64,000 nt of DNA from Anthoceros angustus (GCA_010909165.1 MU008160.1:1922001-1986000), one strand, 5' to 3'; positions 34,041 to 45,967 are shown, counted from the stretch's first letter. A program made the numbers and translations. The notes: a model not told the origin generated them from the sequence alone.

Positions 34041-36194
34041 ATGGGTTTGTTGTTAGCTGCCTACGGAATTGCGGTCCTGCTGCTCATGGACCCGCCTGTT
34101 CTGGTTTCTGCAGCTGGTACTTGCTTGTCATGCGCTGATATGGAAAGTGAAATGCAGGATGCTGTAACCAAGATCCATGAAGGATAGAAGAAGAAGACGA
34201 ACAAGTCTATTATAGTCCACTAGGACGGAATTGGCCTGACTCTTGCTTGTCTCGGTCGGTGATGCAGGGGGACCGTGCTCCAAGACTCAAGTTACCATTC
34301 CATGCTTCTCCTCCTCCGACTTCGGCGCCCGTCAAAGTCATCCCAGCAACCAGACTGTGCAGTTCGTGCTTCAGAACGATATCCTCCTCAGATCCCCTCT
34401 CAACATCTCTGGGCCCTCCTTCGCCTGCACTATCATCACGTCCGAGCACGGCTCTCGGTTCTCTTTGACAACACGGTCTGACGAATTTCCTGCTGTCACC
34501 ATCTCCCGCACCTCCAACATATGGATCCACGGTGTGAGCATCAGCATCAATTTGAACCAGAGCTCTCCACAGCCTTGTCCCCTCGCCTTGCCCCTGTCCA
34601 CGCGCCTCTCCTACGTCACCTACTGCCCAGCCATCCTTGTCCACAGCTCCTGGGGAATCCAGATAGTCCAGTCTTCAGGTACACACATCTCCTGGGCCTT
34701 GGATTGTCCTTGTAAAATCGCTGCTTTTCAGTGTGTCCATTGTCCAGTCTTCCTGCTGGGTACTGAGATGTGAAGTCGTAAACCGCTGGCAGTGTTTGGC
34801 AGATTGGATGTCTTCTCAGCCACCCAAGCATTGTTCGACTCCCTTCAGATCACCACTGTCTCGGATGACAGAGCGGCGGTCAGATTTGCGTACGTGGGCG
34901 ACGGCCCAAACCTGATCAAATCTCTTATCACCCTCTCCAACTCAAGAATTGAAGGAGGCGAGACAGGTGTGCTTCTCAACCGATTCACTGTCGGGGTGAC
35001 CGTTGCCAACAACGAGCTCGTCAACCAGGCAATTCTCCGTCCCTGGACCCTGTGCATTCGCGCATTCCGTTCAACCTTCTCCACGGATTATGACGTTCCC
35101 GTTCCGTTCCCCTTGCCTGCCTCCTGCAGTATTTCACCGGCATCGAATGTGGAGAGAGGAGAAGCATGAACGCTGGGGACTGCATGCTCAACAGCCTTGT
35201 CAACAACTTCATCCACGCAGATTATGGCCATCCTGTGGAAGACGACTCGTCTGCTATCTACTTCAGCACACATTGGCTCAACCCGGGAAACTACCTCTCT
35301 TGCAACTATGCCACTGGAGCCCTGGTACAGTGCTTCTACTTGGATTGGGCCTCTTCAGGAATTACCATTGATGGAGGTGTTTGCTTCAACCTTACGTCTG
35401 GAGTGAAGCTCAACACTGGGCATCAGAATAACATCACCAGCGTGCTCATCATTCAAGCCAATCTCCCTGGCTGGATCAGCTGCCAGAACTACTTTTCCAA
35501 CAACTGCATGCAAGAGCCCGCTCTCACCTGGGAACGAGTTCGTTTGGCCAATTACTCATCCCCACTATTTCAGAAGGTAATGAACCCTGCACCTCTTGCA
35601 ATGCCTTCTGCTCCTTTGCTTTCCCCACACACAAAAACTAGGGATGCAGGGAAAATCGTCTATCGAACCAGCAGCTTTATTTCCATAGATGTAAGTTGGG
35701 ATAACGCATTCATTATCTACTAATATATTATAATATGTGTTTGAACTATGCAGACTTATCCTTGGTTGGACAACATATGTGAAGAAACCCAAGTGGGAAA
35801 TATTCCTTGCAATCCCGATGATGGTGTAGCTCCTAATGCAAATATAACAGGCAATTGTTCTGGACTTCCAACCAATAATATAGTACAGTTTACGATAATT
35901 TTACCTCGAAAACGACATAATACACCTACTTATTTGAGTTGTGATTCATTGACAACGGTAACGTCCTTGAACACGATGGATTATATCACCTATTTTAACT
36001 TAAGTAAGGCAGGTTTCAACAATATCACTTCCTTGGACTATGGATTGAAGAGAGATTCAGCCATCTACAAGAGCTATCCCAATTTTCGATCTTGTCCTAA
36101 ATCCTTGAACGGTATTCAGGCTGTCAACTCTACAAATTATATGAAGAGTTTCAATATTCTTCCGGGACCTTTAGCTTCTAGTCTTGTTCAGTAA
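34041..36194 (+). CDS. Secreted right-handed beta-helix (pectin-lyase-fold) protein
   Basis: The start at 34041 gives a signal-peptide-like leader (AAYGIAVLLLMDPPVLVSA), followed by DMESEMQDAVTKIHEG, the usual N-terminal helix of beta-helix proteins. Later coding blocks are about 34,265-34,678 (NISGPSFACTIITSE, NIWIHGVSI), 34,802-35,040 (GVLLNRFTVGVTVANNELVNQ), 35,130-35,576 and 35,754-36,194 (stop TAA). The last two are in phase. Repeating short strands ending in Asn and Gly residues (NITGNC, NNISSL-type ladders) support the fold. A dispersed repeat lies between the leader and the second block, probably within intron 1. Two middle junctions could not be phased, so the gene may be damaged. 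The last exon is much more AT-rich than the rest. Enzyme activity (polysaccharide lyase or hydrolase) is possible but unproven. Confidence 0.65.
34182..34236. repeat. Dispersed repeat copy 3 (GAA-tract fragment)
   Basis: AGAAGAAGAAGACGAACAAG then TATTATAGTCCACTAGGACGG matches the beginning of the repeats at 24.6 and 29.7 kb, without their CTTGGTACTTAAC part. It lies inside the beta-helix gene, probably in its first intron. Confidence 0.75.
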
Positions 36195-38506
36195 ATGCTG
36201 AATCAGCACAAGTCCAATACACTTGGCAAACTTTTTGATAGAACTTTCGAATGAAAGAGACTACCTACTCTCAATCAAGCTTGTCTAGTTGCTTGATAAC
36301 CGAAGCATAAAAACTGGCCACTGCCACGAGGCTCAATATTGCCGTCAATGAGATCTGTTTGAGATGCCACCATTTGTTGGTTTAGCGAGTTAAGCATACA
36401 TGTTTTGAAAGTATGCTGGTTCGAGAAGACGATACAAGCAGATCGACAATGGTGCGAGGGAACAAAGGCATGGATCGCAACCAGAAGGTGCTGTTTGTGA
36501 AGGGGAAGTCGTTCAGGAATCACTTCTAGCTGGCTGTACTCGATGGACAGAATGCGTGGAGTTTGCAAGGTGCACCTTACTTGTCTTCAGCTTTCCAGAG
36601 TTTCTTGCGAACTCGTGCACTGATGGCAAGTGGTTCTGTTTCTGTATCTTCTTTCAGCTACGGTTGAGCAGGTTGCCCCCTGGGCTGAAGGATGGGACAA
36701 GGCGTCGTCAGAATACGTTGACATTAGCCGGAAACATCTAGGCCAGAACGAGCCGGCATCCAACTACAAGCCAGGAAACCGATGTTGGAAGAGTAGGGTT
36801 TTTTGTTCAGGACGGTAGTGGATGTCTTGAAATGAGCGCCCAGTTGCATGCACTTTAGTCCTTACTTGTATTCCTACTTGTGTGCCACCAGTGCTAGCTG
36901 TGCAGCTTGCTGGTGGAGCTGAGGTTGCTGACTGGCAGTGCAATGGCTAATTCGCACTGGTTATTTGCGCTTAAGTTTTGAAACCAGGGACAAGTATGAT
37001 ACTGTGCTCATGGTTATTTGGAGGCTACACATAGATCTCAACCGGTGGCAAGTAGTTGCGGACCTTCTCAATTATCTCGTGAACACAAATGAAGTTCTTC
37101 TTGTGAGTTGTTGGCACTAGTTTAACGTCTTCTTGTTAGAATGCTACGTGCATGTTGATCATGTGGTTGGTTCGTTGTGCTGTGCAGGAAAATGCTGCAC
37201 GCTCCCAGTTGAATTTTGATAGAATGAAAGATGCTGCTGAAAAAGCTCTGCAGCAATCTGAACGTTACTGCGAAGAAGCAGTTTGAGGATGAGATCTACC
37301 AAAAGGTGGGATAAAACTTTTCATTTCCAGCCTGTAGCTGCTCTTGTGCTTGTAACATTGAGTGATTGGGAATGGGTCTCTGATTTCATAGAGATGTGGG
37401 TCAACAAAGAGAAACCTCCGGTCTGCTGGGCATCTCGGAATATGACATCACCGCGTCTTAGAGCAATCTGCTGTCCAACCTGTTCAATAGTGTCTTGGTG
37501 GAGCCGAGCATGCTCATTCTTCTCCCACACGTGATGCTGGGTACTGAGAGCATAGCACCAGTTGTGGTAGAAAATACCAGCGGAGTCAGTCTCATGCGTG
37601 CAAGAGTGGAGAACCCAATCCCTACAGGTCACCAAAATCACGCTTATCATGACCCCATGATTGATTTCCTTTGGCTCGATCCCACAGCTGCTTCCCCTCC
37701 TCTCGCGATGAGTCGGGGTTTGTCCGGCCTCCCCTCCTCATCCCAGCGTAGTACCTTGAATAGACACTTTCAGACTCTTCAATCCCGTTTCCCATGGCGG
37801 TCCTCGAGAACTTGTTAGAAGCTCAGCCCAAACTGGATTCCTTCTTGGTTGAGGGGTATCACAGCGACCCCCATTAAGCTCACTGTCCAGGTCAACGGTG
37901 GCTTGAGGCTTCGTTCGGTCGGCATCCATGTCTCGGTTTTACTGTAATGATTCTTCCTGAGCAATAACGATCATTTCTCCATCTTCAACTTCACGACTGG
38001 CACGAATCTCCCTTAGAGCTAACCTTGGAGGACGTTAAAGCCCCCATCAAAAACCTCACATTCTTTCCTCTGGAAGAAACTGCAGCACTACAAAAGAGAA
38101 ATGTGCAGGAAAGTGGCAGATCAAATTCAATTCATTAACAAGGTGCGCAGCTCTAAATCGCCAAGCCCAGATCTCAAGTCGTCCACTTTCAGAAGGAGCA
38201 AGAATGCGCTTATGTTGGTGGATGCAGCTGCAGATATTTCCTGCTCTGACAGGAGCTCATGCGGCTGAGTGAACAGTCCGGCCTAGGATTCGGGTCGTGG
38301 TCGTCATGAACCAGAAGGGGAGAGGCTGGCCCTTCACTGCGGTCTCCATTCAAATTACGACGAGTTCAGCACGCCATCTGGAATAACAAAGATTGACTTC
38401 ACGTAGTCAAATCCGACTGTGTGCTATAGATCGGATTGGAGACTGGACAACTTCAACCCTATGCGATTGTTGAAGACATCGGGACGCATCAGCTGAGATC
38501 TTGGCC
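36195..38506. other. Intergenic region with decayed coding fragments
   Basis: Several short plus-strand stretches look like exon relics (36,660-36,740 with APWAEGWDKASSEYVDI; 37,185-37,285 with RSQLNFDRMKDAAEKALQQSERY; 37,950-38,020 with HFSIFNFTTGTN) but do not connect into a gene. A frame at 37,530-37,720 with hydrophobic beta-strand-like text could be a relic of the neighbouring beta-helix family. No single family is recognisable. Confidence 0.4.
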
Positions 38507-40992
38507 ATGGCTGGATGGTCAGCAAGGTGGATATTGGTGTACCTGGTGCTCACAAATTGCGGTTGCTTGCTTGCTGCTGGGCAAGCCCCTAGCCCTTCTC
38601 CCAGTTCTTCTGCCATTGACGCATTTTTGGATGAGAAGGAGCAGGAGGTGCGGCTAATAGCCGACCAAGCTAGAAAAAACCATGAAAATACCTGCGGTAA
38701 GCGAGATTCGGCATACGTTACATACCAGCAACTCTGTGCAGGAGTTCACTTGCTGACTGGGGGGGTTCTGTGTGGGCTGAAACTGCAGAGCTGGTGGCAA
38801 CATGTGATTCCCTGCAAAATTGCTCCAGAGGAGCTTGCGAATATGTGCTGGGGGACCTAGGAAATCTAGTGTGTGCTTCCATCATGAACAACACAAGTTG
38901 CAAAGATGGGAATGGCGCTGTGTGCAATTATGGGTTGGTGACTTACGACAGGAGTTATGTGAGGTGAGAGATCCGAGGTTGCGTATCCCGGGGTCTTTCG
39001 TTCACCAGCCCATCCATGCTAATCCTGCAAATACTGGGCACCCATTAATAACATAGGTGGAGTTCCTCCCGAAGTGAAGAACGCCATCTGCTCTCAGCGT
39101 GTGCTGGATGACAGTGTCTTCAAGTTCGTGGAGTCTAGCAGAACGGGTACGGAGTTTTTCACCTATGCCCTGGGAAGCGTGGAAGGTCCCCATCGCTTCT
39201 ATCCTGGCAGGGTGAGATAGCACATGACAACGCCCTGCAAAGCCCTTTCACTCTTGGCCTCTTCCAACATCTCATCTTGCAATTGGGCTGGTTTTCTTCC
39301 CAGGCTGTGCCAAATTGCAACATTTATGATGTGAGACAACGGCCCTGGTAAGGAATGAGTCTATATTTGTTTCTAAGGGCAGTGAGTTGCACCTGAATGA
39401 TGTGTCACCTGGGACATCGCTCTGGCTCTACGTTGAACAGGTACAATGGAGCTATTGGTGTAAAGAAGAGTCTTGTCATCCTAATGGACTCCAGTTATTC
39501 CATGGGAGGGATACAGGGAGCAGTCACTACCGCGTCGTCATTTCTGCAGATCTGCCAAACCACTGCTGTGAACCTGTTAAACACACTGATAGCAACAGAT
39601 GAAGCTTCGGTGATCACCTTCAACGGCAATAACACAGCAGTCCAGTTGGGTGCCAAGGCAAGCTCTCACATTTCATGGTTACTGAAGCCCTTGTTAGGAT
39701 CATAGACTTTCCGCATAATTCTTACCGCGTCTGTGCCTCCAGTTCACTGTTCCCCCCACAGGTTTGGATCCGAGCAGCGCGGAACTGCTCAATCTGACCC
39801 AGGCCGTGGACAGTCTACACGTGTCCAGCAACCAAGAAGCAGCCAATTATACTGCTGGGTTATCTTCAGCTCTTGCTCTGCTTGAAGCAGCTCCACAAGA
39901 TGCAATCAAGGCAATGATTCCCCGACGACAGTTTCTGCACAGACAAAAAGGTCCGTTTACCGATACTCTCTTTGCTGGTCGAATTCTCACTCCCGGATCA
40001 TATACAACAGGTGGTGGTGGTGTTGACGGATGGTCATTTTGGGGACTACGTTAATGTGGAGGAGCTAAATCCCGTCCTCCAACAGCTTGGGACGCAACAG
40101 GTGAAAGTCCTCATGTACAGCGTTGGAGTAGCAAGCTCTTCAGCCATGGGCAATCTCTCAAAGATTGCCTGCACGGTAGGAGGTTCTTACGAGGTAGTAG
40201 CCAACCCGCAAAATCCTCTCTATGGAATCCGATCTCTGTTTTCCTTCTTTGCTCGAGCCCATGTAGCAGTTTTCCATAAGCCCTACTGGCAAGGGAGATA
40301 CACCGACTACGACGACCATCGAAGTCACGTACCCAGGTACTCACTCCCATTTGCCACGCCAGGCCTCTCTTTCTTGATCCTTGTGATGGAAGGTCTCATA
40401 CAGCTTCACTGCAGTAATGACAAGCGATGGCATGGAGTTGATTGGAGTAGCGGGCATCGAGGTCCAAAAGTCATCCCTCAGTCTTCTGCTTCAAGGCTCG
40501 ATTGATACTGGCTTGCAGAGTAGGAGCGGTGGGGTAGTGGTTACAAATCGTGCTGCTACAGGCGCTAGTCTGTCATGCGCACTGCCAGTAAGTGGCTTCT
40601 TGAGAAGAACTGAACATGCACCCTTCTGCTCACACGTTGTCCCTAACAGCTTCTTTCTGCAGGCTACCGATCCATCCACTACCTGTGGCAGTGGCTCCTC
40701 CACTGGAATTTGTCCCCGAACAGATTTCCAGCATGGATACTCTGACGTGGCATGCTGCTCTTCATGTGGAGGGATCCCAGCCCCACCTCCGGCACCCAAT
40801 AGGACAGGTGACTATGTAGGAGGGGTTATAGGGGGCGTAGCTGCACTGGTAGTCGTGACACTGGTAGTTATCTTCCGAAGGAAAATCAGAGAGTGGTGCT
40901 GTCCAGGACCACAAATCGAGGACATACCTCATCAGGGAATGGAAACCAGGATAGATTCCTCGACTGAAGTGAAGATGAACCCAAAACTTTGA
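38507..40992 (+). CDS. VWA and Cache domain membrane protein
   Basis: Predicted single-pass protein with a large outer domain. Exons: 38507-38696, 38789-38963, 39057-39211, 39304-39347, 39441-39649, 39762 to about 39,914, 40011 to about 40,323, 40415-40587 and 40663-40992. A signal peptide (WILVYLVLTNCGCLLA) precedes a Cys-rich N-terminal domain. DVRQRPWYN leads into a von Willebrand A domain with an intact MIDAS start (LVILMDSSYSMGG) and VVVVLTDGHFGDY. A Cache-like region follows (PYWQGRYTDYDD, MELIGVAGIEV), then a Cys-rich stalk, a transmembrane helix (GGVIGGVAALVVVTLVVIF) and a short basic tail. This order matches the animal CACHD1/alpha2-delta calcium-channel-subunit group, known also from plants and protists. 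The 38963/39057 junction is one base out of phase and the exon 6 donor appears to be GC; both need transcript support. The ligand is unknown. Confidence 0.75.
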
Positions 40993-41478
40993 TGAGGCAA
41001 ACAACAGTTTGTCATTGTGCACATTGAAGCCGTCACTGACGATGGGAGTGACAAGGGTTCACATTGAACACGTTTTAGGCCCAAACCATAAGGCTTTCTT
41101 CACATTGCACTAGCAGGACGAAATCAAGGAAAGGGTGACGAGATTATCTGGCACACATAAGCCAGTTTAGTCGCATCTTCAGTGAAGTTGTAGGAGACAG
41201 CTTTCGAAGACAAAGAACTTTGTTGTTGTCCACCAAGAGTAGCAGACGACAAGGCTTATCCAGTCTGATGTTTCTGACAACTCGTCCGACACAGGGTGCC
41301 CTGAAAATAATACAACCGACTAGCCGACAGTAGAGCACAAATGATTGACCTGCACGGGCATGTCTGCAAGTGCGGAATCCTCCTCTGTTCTGTCAGACTG
41401 TAGATTCCGAGAAAGTACAACCGTGAGAAAGGAACAGCAGAAAGGGTTCCTGGCACCTGCACTCTGGTTGGCTGATTG
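40993..41478. other. Convergent intergenic region between the VWA/Cache gene and purF
   Basis: Probable 3' UTRs of both convergent genes. No other feature seen. Confidence 0.5.
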
Positions 41479-43320
41479 TTAAGAGGTCGAAGCTGTCAAG
41501 ATCCGATAAGGCGGCAACCTTAGTGGAATTGAGGCCTCATGTTCATGTTCCCCAACCACGGTGGCAGACTTGTAGCGAGCCTCCTCCTTCACCATAGCTG
41601 TTGTCAGCACAGGGTAGTCGCCAGAAAAGCAGGCAAAGCAGAAGGAAGAATGTTCATCACCAAGGTGACCCTTGAGCCTGTGCAGGGGCAAGAAGGCCAA
41701 GCTGTCCGCCCCTATTTGTTTCCTGGTGTCCTCGATGTTGAGCTTGTAGGAAATGAGCTCTTCACGGTTCGGGGTATCCACCCCATAGTAGCACGATGCG
41801 ATAACTGGAGGGCTTGCAATCCTCATGTGAACCTCAGATGCTCCAGCCTCTCTGATCATCCTCACAATCTTAGTTGAGGTTGTGCCTCTCACAATGGAGT
41901 CGTCCACCACCACCACTCTCTTCCCTGCCAACACCTCCTTCACCGGAGAGAGCTTCATCCTCACTGCCAGATCTCTGAGCTTCTGTGTTGGCTCGATGAA
42001 AGTCCTGCCCACATAATGCGACCGCAGCAGCCCCTGCTGGAAGGAGACTCCCGCCTTGCTAGCGTACCCAATGGCTGCAGCCACACCTGAGTCGGGAACC
42101 GCGATCACCACATCACACTCCACCGGAGTCTCCTCTGCCAAAGTCCCTCCAAACCCTAATCTCGCCTGGTAGACGGATCTGCCGTACACCCTGGACACCG
42201 ACGAGGAGAAGTAAATGAGCTCGAAGACGCAAGACTTGCGTGCCCTCTTCGCTGCGAGATAAGACGAGCTCACTCCATCCTCGTCCACCACCACCACTTC
42301 TCCCGGATTCACCTCCCTCTCATACCTAGCTCCGATTATGTCCAGCGCGCAGGTCTCCGACGCAAAATACACAGCTCCAGTCTCATCTCTTCCCATCACC
42401 AAAGGCCGGAAGCCGTGAGGATCTCGCACCGCAATAAGCTGGTACTCCGCCAGGAACAACATGCAATACGCGCCTTCCAGCTGCTCGCACGCTTCCACCA
42501 CCCGGGCCAGGAGATGCTCGTGTGAGGACTTGGCCATGAGATGCAGCACGACCTCGGTGTCGGACGAGCTCTTAAAAATCGAGCCGGCGTCCTCCAACCT
42601 GTCCCGCAGCTCCTTCCCATTCACGAGGTTCCCGTTGTGCGCCACAGCTACCGGACCAAACCTGCACACACGCAAGAACGGCTGCACGTTCTCCGGCACG
42701 GATCCCCCCGCCGTGGCGTACCTCACATGCCCGATGGCAGCCGATCCCCGCAAACTCTCCAGCTCCTCCTCGTCGAACACATCCGACACCAGCCCGACCC
42801 CGGTCACGGCGCTCATCTCCCCGCCGTCCGAGGCCGCAATCCCTGCCCCCTCCTGCCCCCGGTGCTGCAACGAATGCATCGCCAAACGACACAGCCTGCT
42901 GGCCTCGGGGCTCCCGAACACCCCCGCCACTCCGCACTCCTCCCTCAGCTCATCGCCATCATCCTCCCGCTCCCTAGCCATCCAGTCCGCAATCGGATCC
43001 CCGATTTCCCTCTCAAATCCCTCGGGATCTTTCCCCTCCCTGCCCCCGGACGTGCAACACCGCACCGCCGGATCTTCCCTCTCCCTGTCCCCTGACATGC
43101 AACACTGCACCGCAGCCCGGACTGCCGAAATCCCGCCTTTCTCCCTCCGCTCCAAGGCTCCAAAACAGGTCCTAATGGCCAGATCCTGCTTCTTCCAGGC
43201 GCATTCCGAAGTCCAGGTAGTGCGTCTAATCTCGCCACAAGCAAGGAAGGGAGCACTCTCCACAGCCTTGCATGGACACAACCGCAGGCTAGGCGCGTGC
43301 GCCGCCATGGATACCTCCAT
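41479..43320 (-). CDS. ASE: Amidophosphoribosyltransferase (glutamine PRPP amidotransferase), plastid-type, intronless
   Basis: It makes phosphoribosylamine from PRPP and glutamine, the committed first step of purine synthesis, in plastids. It is a single uninterrupted 613-residue frame, as is usual for plant purF homologues. After about 130 residues of transit peptide and acidic linker comes EECGVAGVFGS, with the Cys that becomes the N-terminal nucleophile after propeptide removal. The Ntn amidohydrolase domain follows (HSLQHRGQEGAGI, GHVRYATAG, AHNGNLVN, SSDTEVVLHL). The phosphoribosyltransferase domain has the PRPP loop VVVVDDSIVRGTTS. Cysteines in ASCYYGVDTP and FCFACFSGDYP fit the 4Fe-4S cluster of this class. 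Start: Met at 43320, preceded by an out-of-frame region; an internal Met four codons later is possible. It is convergent with the VWA/Cache gene, and the step-5 enzyme PUR5 lies 20 kb away on the same strand. Confidence 0.97.
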   Translation of the reverse strand: MEVSMAAHAPSLRLCPCKAVESAPFLACGEIRRTTWTSECAWKKQDLAIRTCFGALERREKGGISAVRAAVQCCMSGDREREDPAVRCCTSGGREGKDPEGFEREIGDPIADWMAREREDDGDELREECGVAGVFGSPEASRLCRLAMHSLQHRGQEGAGIAASDGGEMSAVTGVGLVSDVFDEEELESLRGSAAIGHVRYATAGGSVPENVQPFLRVCRFGPVAVAHNGNLVNGKELRDRLEDAGSIFKSSSDTEVVLHLMAKSSHEHLLARVVEACEQLEGAYCMLFLAEYQLIAVRDPHGFRPLVMGRDETGAVYFASETCALDIIGARYEREVNPGEVVVVDEDGVSSSYLAAKRARKSCVFELIYFSSSVSRVYGRSVYQARLGFGGTLAEETPVECDVVIAVPDSGVAAAIGYASKAGVSFQQGLLRSHYVGRTFIEPTQKLRDLAVRMKLSPVKEVLAGKRVVVVDDSIVRGTTSTKIVRMIREAGASEVHMRIASPPVIASCYYGVDTPNREELISYKLNIEDTRKQIGADSLAFLPLHRLKGHLGDEHSSFCFACFSGDYPVLTTAMVKEEARYKSATVVGEHEHEASIPLRLPPYRILTASTS

Positions 43321-43854
43321 CCCTCCCTTTCCCCCGTGGTCTCGTGGGACAGCCTCTTCGATCAGGGCACTTCCTTCATGATCACCAACTCCATGGCCGC
43401 AACAATTGCAGCTTCAAAGAGTAAGCCGAAGAGGCCGAGAGGCAGAATCGGATGAGGACGTAAGGGACGTAATCAGACGGCACCGCCGAATCGATCCCTT
43501 GCATACAAAATCACAGCCACAAATTCTGGTCATGCGTCAAAACGTCCGGTGGCTTCACCTTCAGAGGAAGTTCCCGAGGGGGAATGTGGAGATTTATATG
43601 CAAGAAAAGAGATGGAAACCCATCTACCCACAAGGAAAAGACGAACAACCCTACCAAGGGCACCATGCCAAGGGGACTAAGCCATTATTGCTCACCTCAA
43701 AACTGGTTGGATAAGAAAAGGCCTACTTACCATGGGGCCGAAAAAATCGCCTCTCCTGCACTTATCGCCGTCCTATCCTTTGTACAGCGATGGACAATCG
43801 TTGCTTGAAAAAAGTCACAACACAAGAAAGGGGAAGACCAATCCATTCCTGCAA
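43321..43854. promoter_or_regulatory. Upstream region of purF with candidate TATA box
   Basis: A minus-strand TATAAAT at 43598-43592 lies 272 bases upstream of the ATG. No further motifs are certain, and no other gene is seen in this stretch. Confidence 0.4.
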
Positions 43855-45640
43855 TTATGGTATACCTTGGCACAGGCCTTGACAAACCTCGAGAAATCCT
43901 TGCCTATGGTACCATGGGTCTCGATGGCAAGGGGGGTAAAGGTGTGGCCGTCCTGCACCCTTGGCCGCAGTACAACCCTCCGCTGCCCAACCTTGAGGGT
44001 TAAGGATCACATGCTCGCAGACAAAGACCCGGGAGGGGTCTATTACAACCACATCAGCAACAGAAACATGGTCTCCCCAGGATAGAAAAAGGTTAGCTTT
44101 GAGGGAAACGCCGTTGAGCAAGGTGTATGGGCGCTCACTATAAGGAAAGAACCCGTTGTCCTTGGCCATTGAGAACATGACATCCCGGATGGCGTCCTGC
44201 ATAGCAATGCGCTGTCCGCCAGCAAGACAGCAGGCCAGGTGGGTCCTCCAATCATCGAGGGGGGCTCCACAGTTGCAAGCAGAGAAAGAGAGCAGGCCTG
44301 AGGTTGGACCAAGCTCAGGCGAAACCGCATCGCGATGGAAAAAGATGCTGGTGCGACGTGGAATACTTGGATACTGGGTCGAGCCAGAAGCTAGGAACTT
44401 GCTCCCTTCCCTAAGCAAGAGAGAAGCGGAGCCCAAGTGGCCGCGGGAATAGAGGAATCCCGAAGAAGGGCCAACTGCGCCTGCCGGTAGTGTTTCTCCA
44501 AGAGCGACTCTTGAAGCCCACGCAACCAAACCTCGGGGAGTGAGAAGAAATGTGGCAAGGCAACCCTAGCCTCAAAGGATAAAAGTCCCCTAGCCAACCT
44601 CAAGGACGCCTATAGGGGGAAAACCCCCTCCTTCACACCCGAGACGAATGCCTTCAAAATGTGGGATTCCCGAATTAAGAATCGGGAGGCCAAGATGAGG
44701 GCAAACAAGGCCCAGCTCCCTAAGAAGGCCGCCAGCGCAGAGACCTCCGTGGCTAGCAGACCAGTGCCCCCAAAACCGATAGGAAGGAAAGCCTGCCGCT
44801 TCGCCAAATCCCCAGGGGTACACTCGAAGGTGCCCGGGCCGATGATATCACCCAAAGCCTGCATAATCCTTTTGTCGAAAGCTCCCAAGCGGGACAAGAA
44901 AGCCGGAGAGGCAGGTGTTGTACGGAGAAGATATCCAGGCTAACGCACGAAGCAGAAAGAGAGGATCCCAAACGACACTTGCAGGTCCCCCAACTGAGAA
45001 AGGTCAGGGTTTGGTCTTCGTCGGGTGTTTCACCCTCTTTTCGGTACCTGGAGGGGGACATTGCTCGCGAGGGCTCCATATTTTGGCGTCCCGGTGGGGC
45101 CTCCGGCTTTCATTTAGGAATTCGTGGATGCGGCTTTGATTAAGATCTTGACCTTCAAGCCAAGCCGAGAGAGTTCCGAGGAGAAGAAATCAAAAGCCTC
45201 CTTAACCTTGTCCCCAGGCCCCAGGATATGGGTATCGTCAGTCACTGACGATTCCCACGCCGAGGAGGTAGTTAAAGACAGGGCCCTGAAGTGCGCCATA
45301 GCCAAAAGCGTGCATAGCTGAAGAGTCACCCTGCCTTGTGCCCGTCGCCGATTCCAGCATACAAACCCCCTCCACTAAGGGCACATGTTGGTAGTAGATG
45401 TTGGAGGGAGACCCATAAAAGGAGAGGACAAAGGGGATAAGGCCAGCCAGCTGTCCTCCTGCATCCTTGATAGTTTGTCAAAGATAGCCGCCCTAGAGAC
45501 AGTGTTGAAGGCATTCTCGACGTCGACCTGAAGAGCGACCCAATGCGGATGGGTCTCAACAATGGCCTTCACCCCAAATGCCACAGACTCGCAACCCCCG
45601 GGAGTAGCAATTCCAAATTGGTGGGGACTGGATGAGCATG
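43855..45640 (-). mobile_element. Truncated LINE-type non-LTR retrotransposon remnant
   Basis: Minus-strand reverse transcriptase pieces appear in the expected order but in several frames: GCESVAFGVKAIVETHPHW and VALQVDVENAFNTVSR (palm, near 45,600-45,480), then VTDDTHILGPGDKVKEAF (the ADD box, with its first residues altered, near 45,250), then FECTPGDLAKRQAFLPIGFGG (44,800). A C-terminal region (43,855-44,529) carries CNCGAPLDDWRTHLACC, HDAIRD-like and DVVVIDPSR text, typical of algal and basal-plant LINEs. The 5' part (endonuclease, gag-like ORF) is missing, as in ordinary 5' truncation. No poly-A tail or target duplication was identified. Confidence 0.8.
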
Positions 45641-45967
45641 GAACTGGTCCCGGAGCTAGATGGCTATGCTATGACCAATAAGCTGTAAGAATGCTTGCTC
45701 AACAGCGATAGGAGCGAGCGGTACATACCGGGCGAGCCCGCAGCCTGGCTTCAGGCCCGGTCCAGCGCTTGCGTGCCCGGCGGGAAGACCCGAGGGGCAC
45801 CGGGCCGGTGAGAACACCCTCCGGGGACAAGACCGACGACACTGAGCCGCGACCCACCCCGGCGGCCAGCTGAGCGTAGATGACACCTAGCCCAACCCCT
45901 GACACGGGCCACCCGCACCCCTCGCTTCACACCACAGCCGGTCCTCCGCCTGACCGCGCTCCTGTCC

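Noticed and set aside
39649-39761. GC-AG intron after AAG at 39,657 in the VWA gene
   Set aside because: A normal GT donor eight bases upstream (exon end 39,649) gives the correct phase into GLDPSSAELL, so a GC donor is not needed there.
42461-43381. Plus-strand open frame of 306 residues opposite the purF N-terminus
   Set aside because: Antisense shadow of a GC-rich coding region; the minus frame is a complete amidotransferase.
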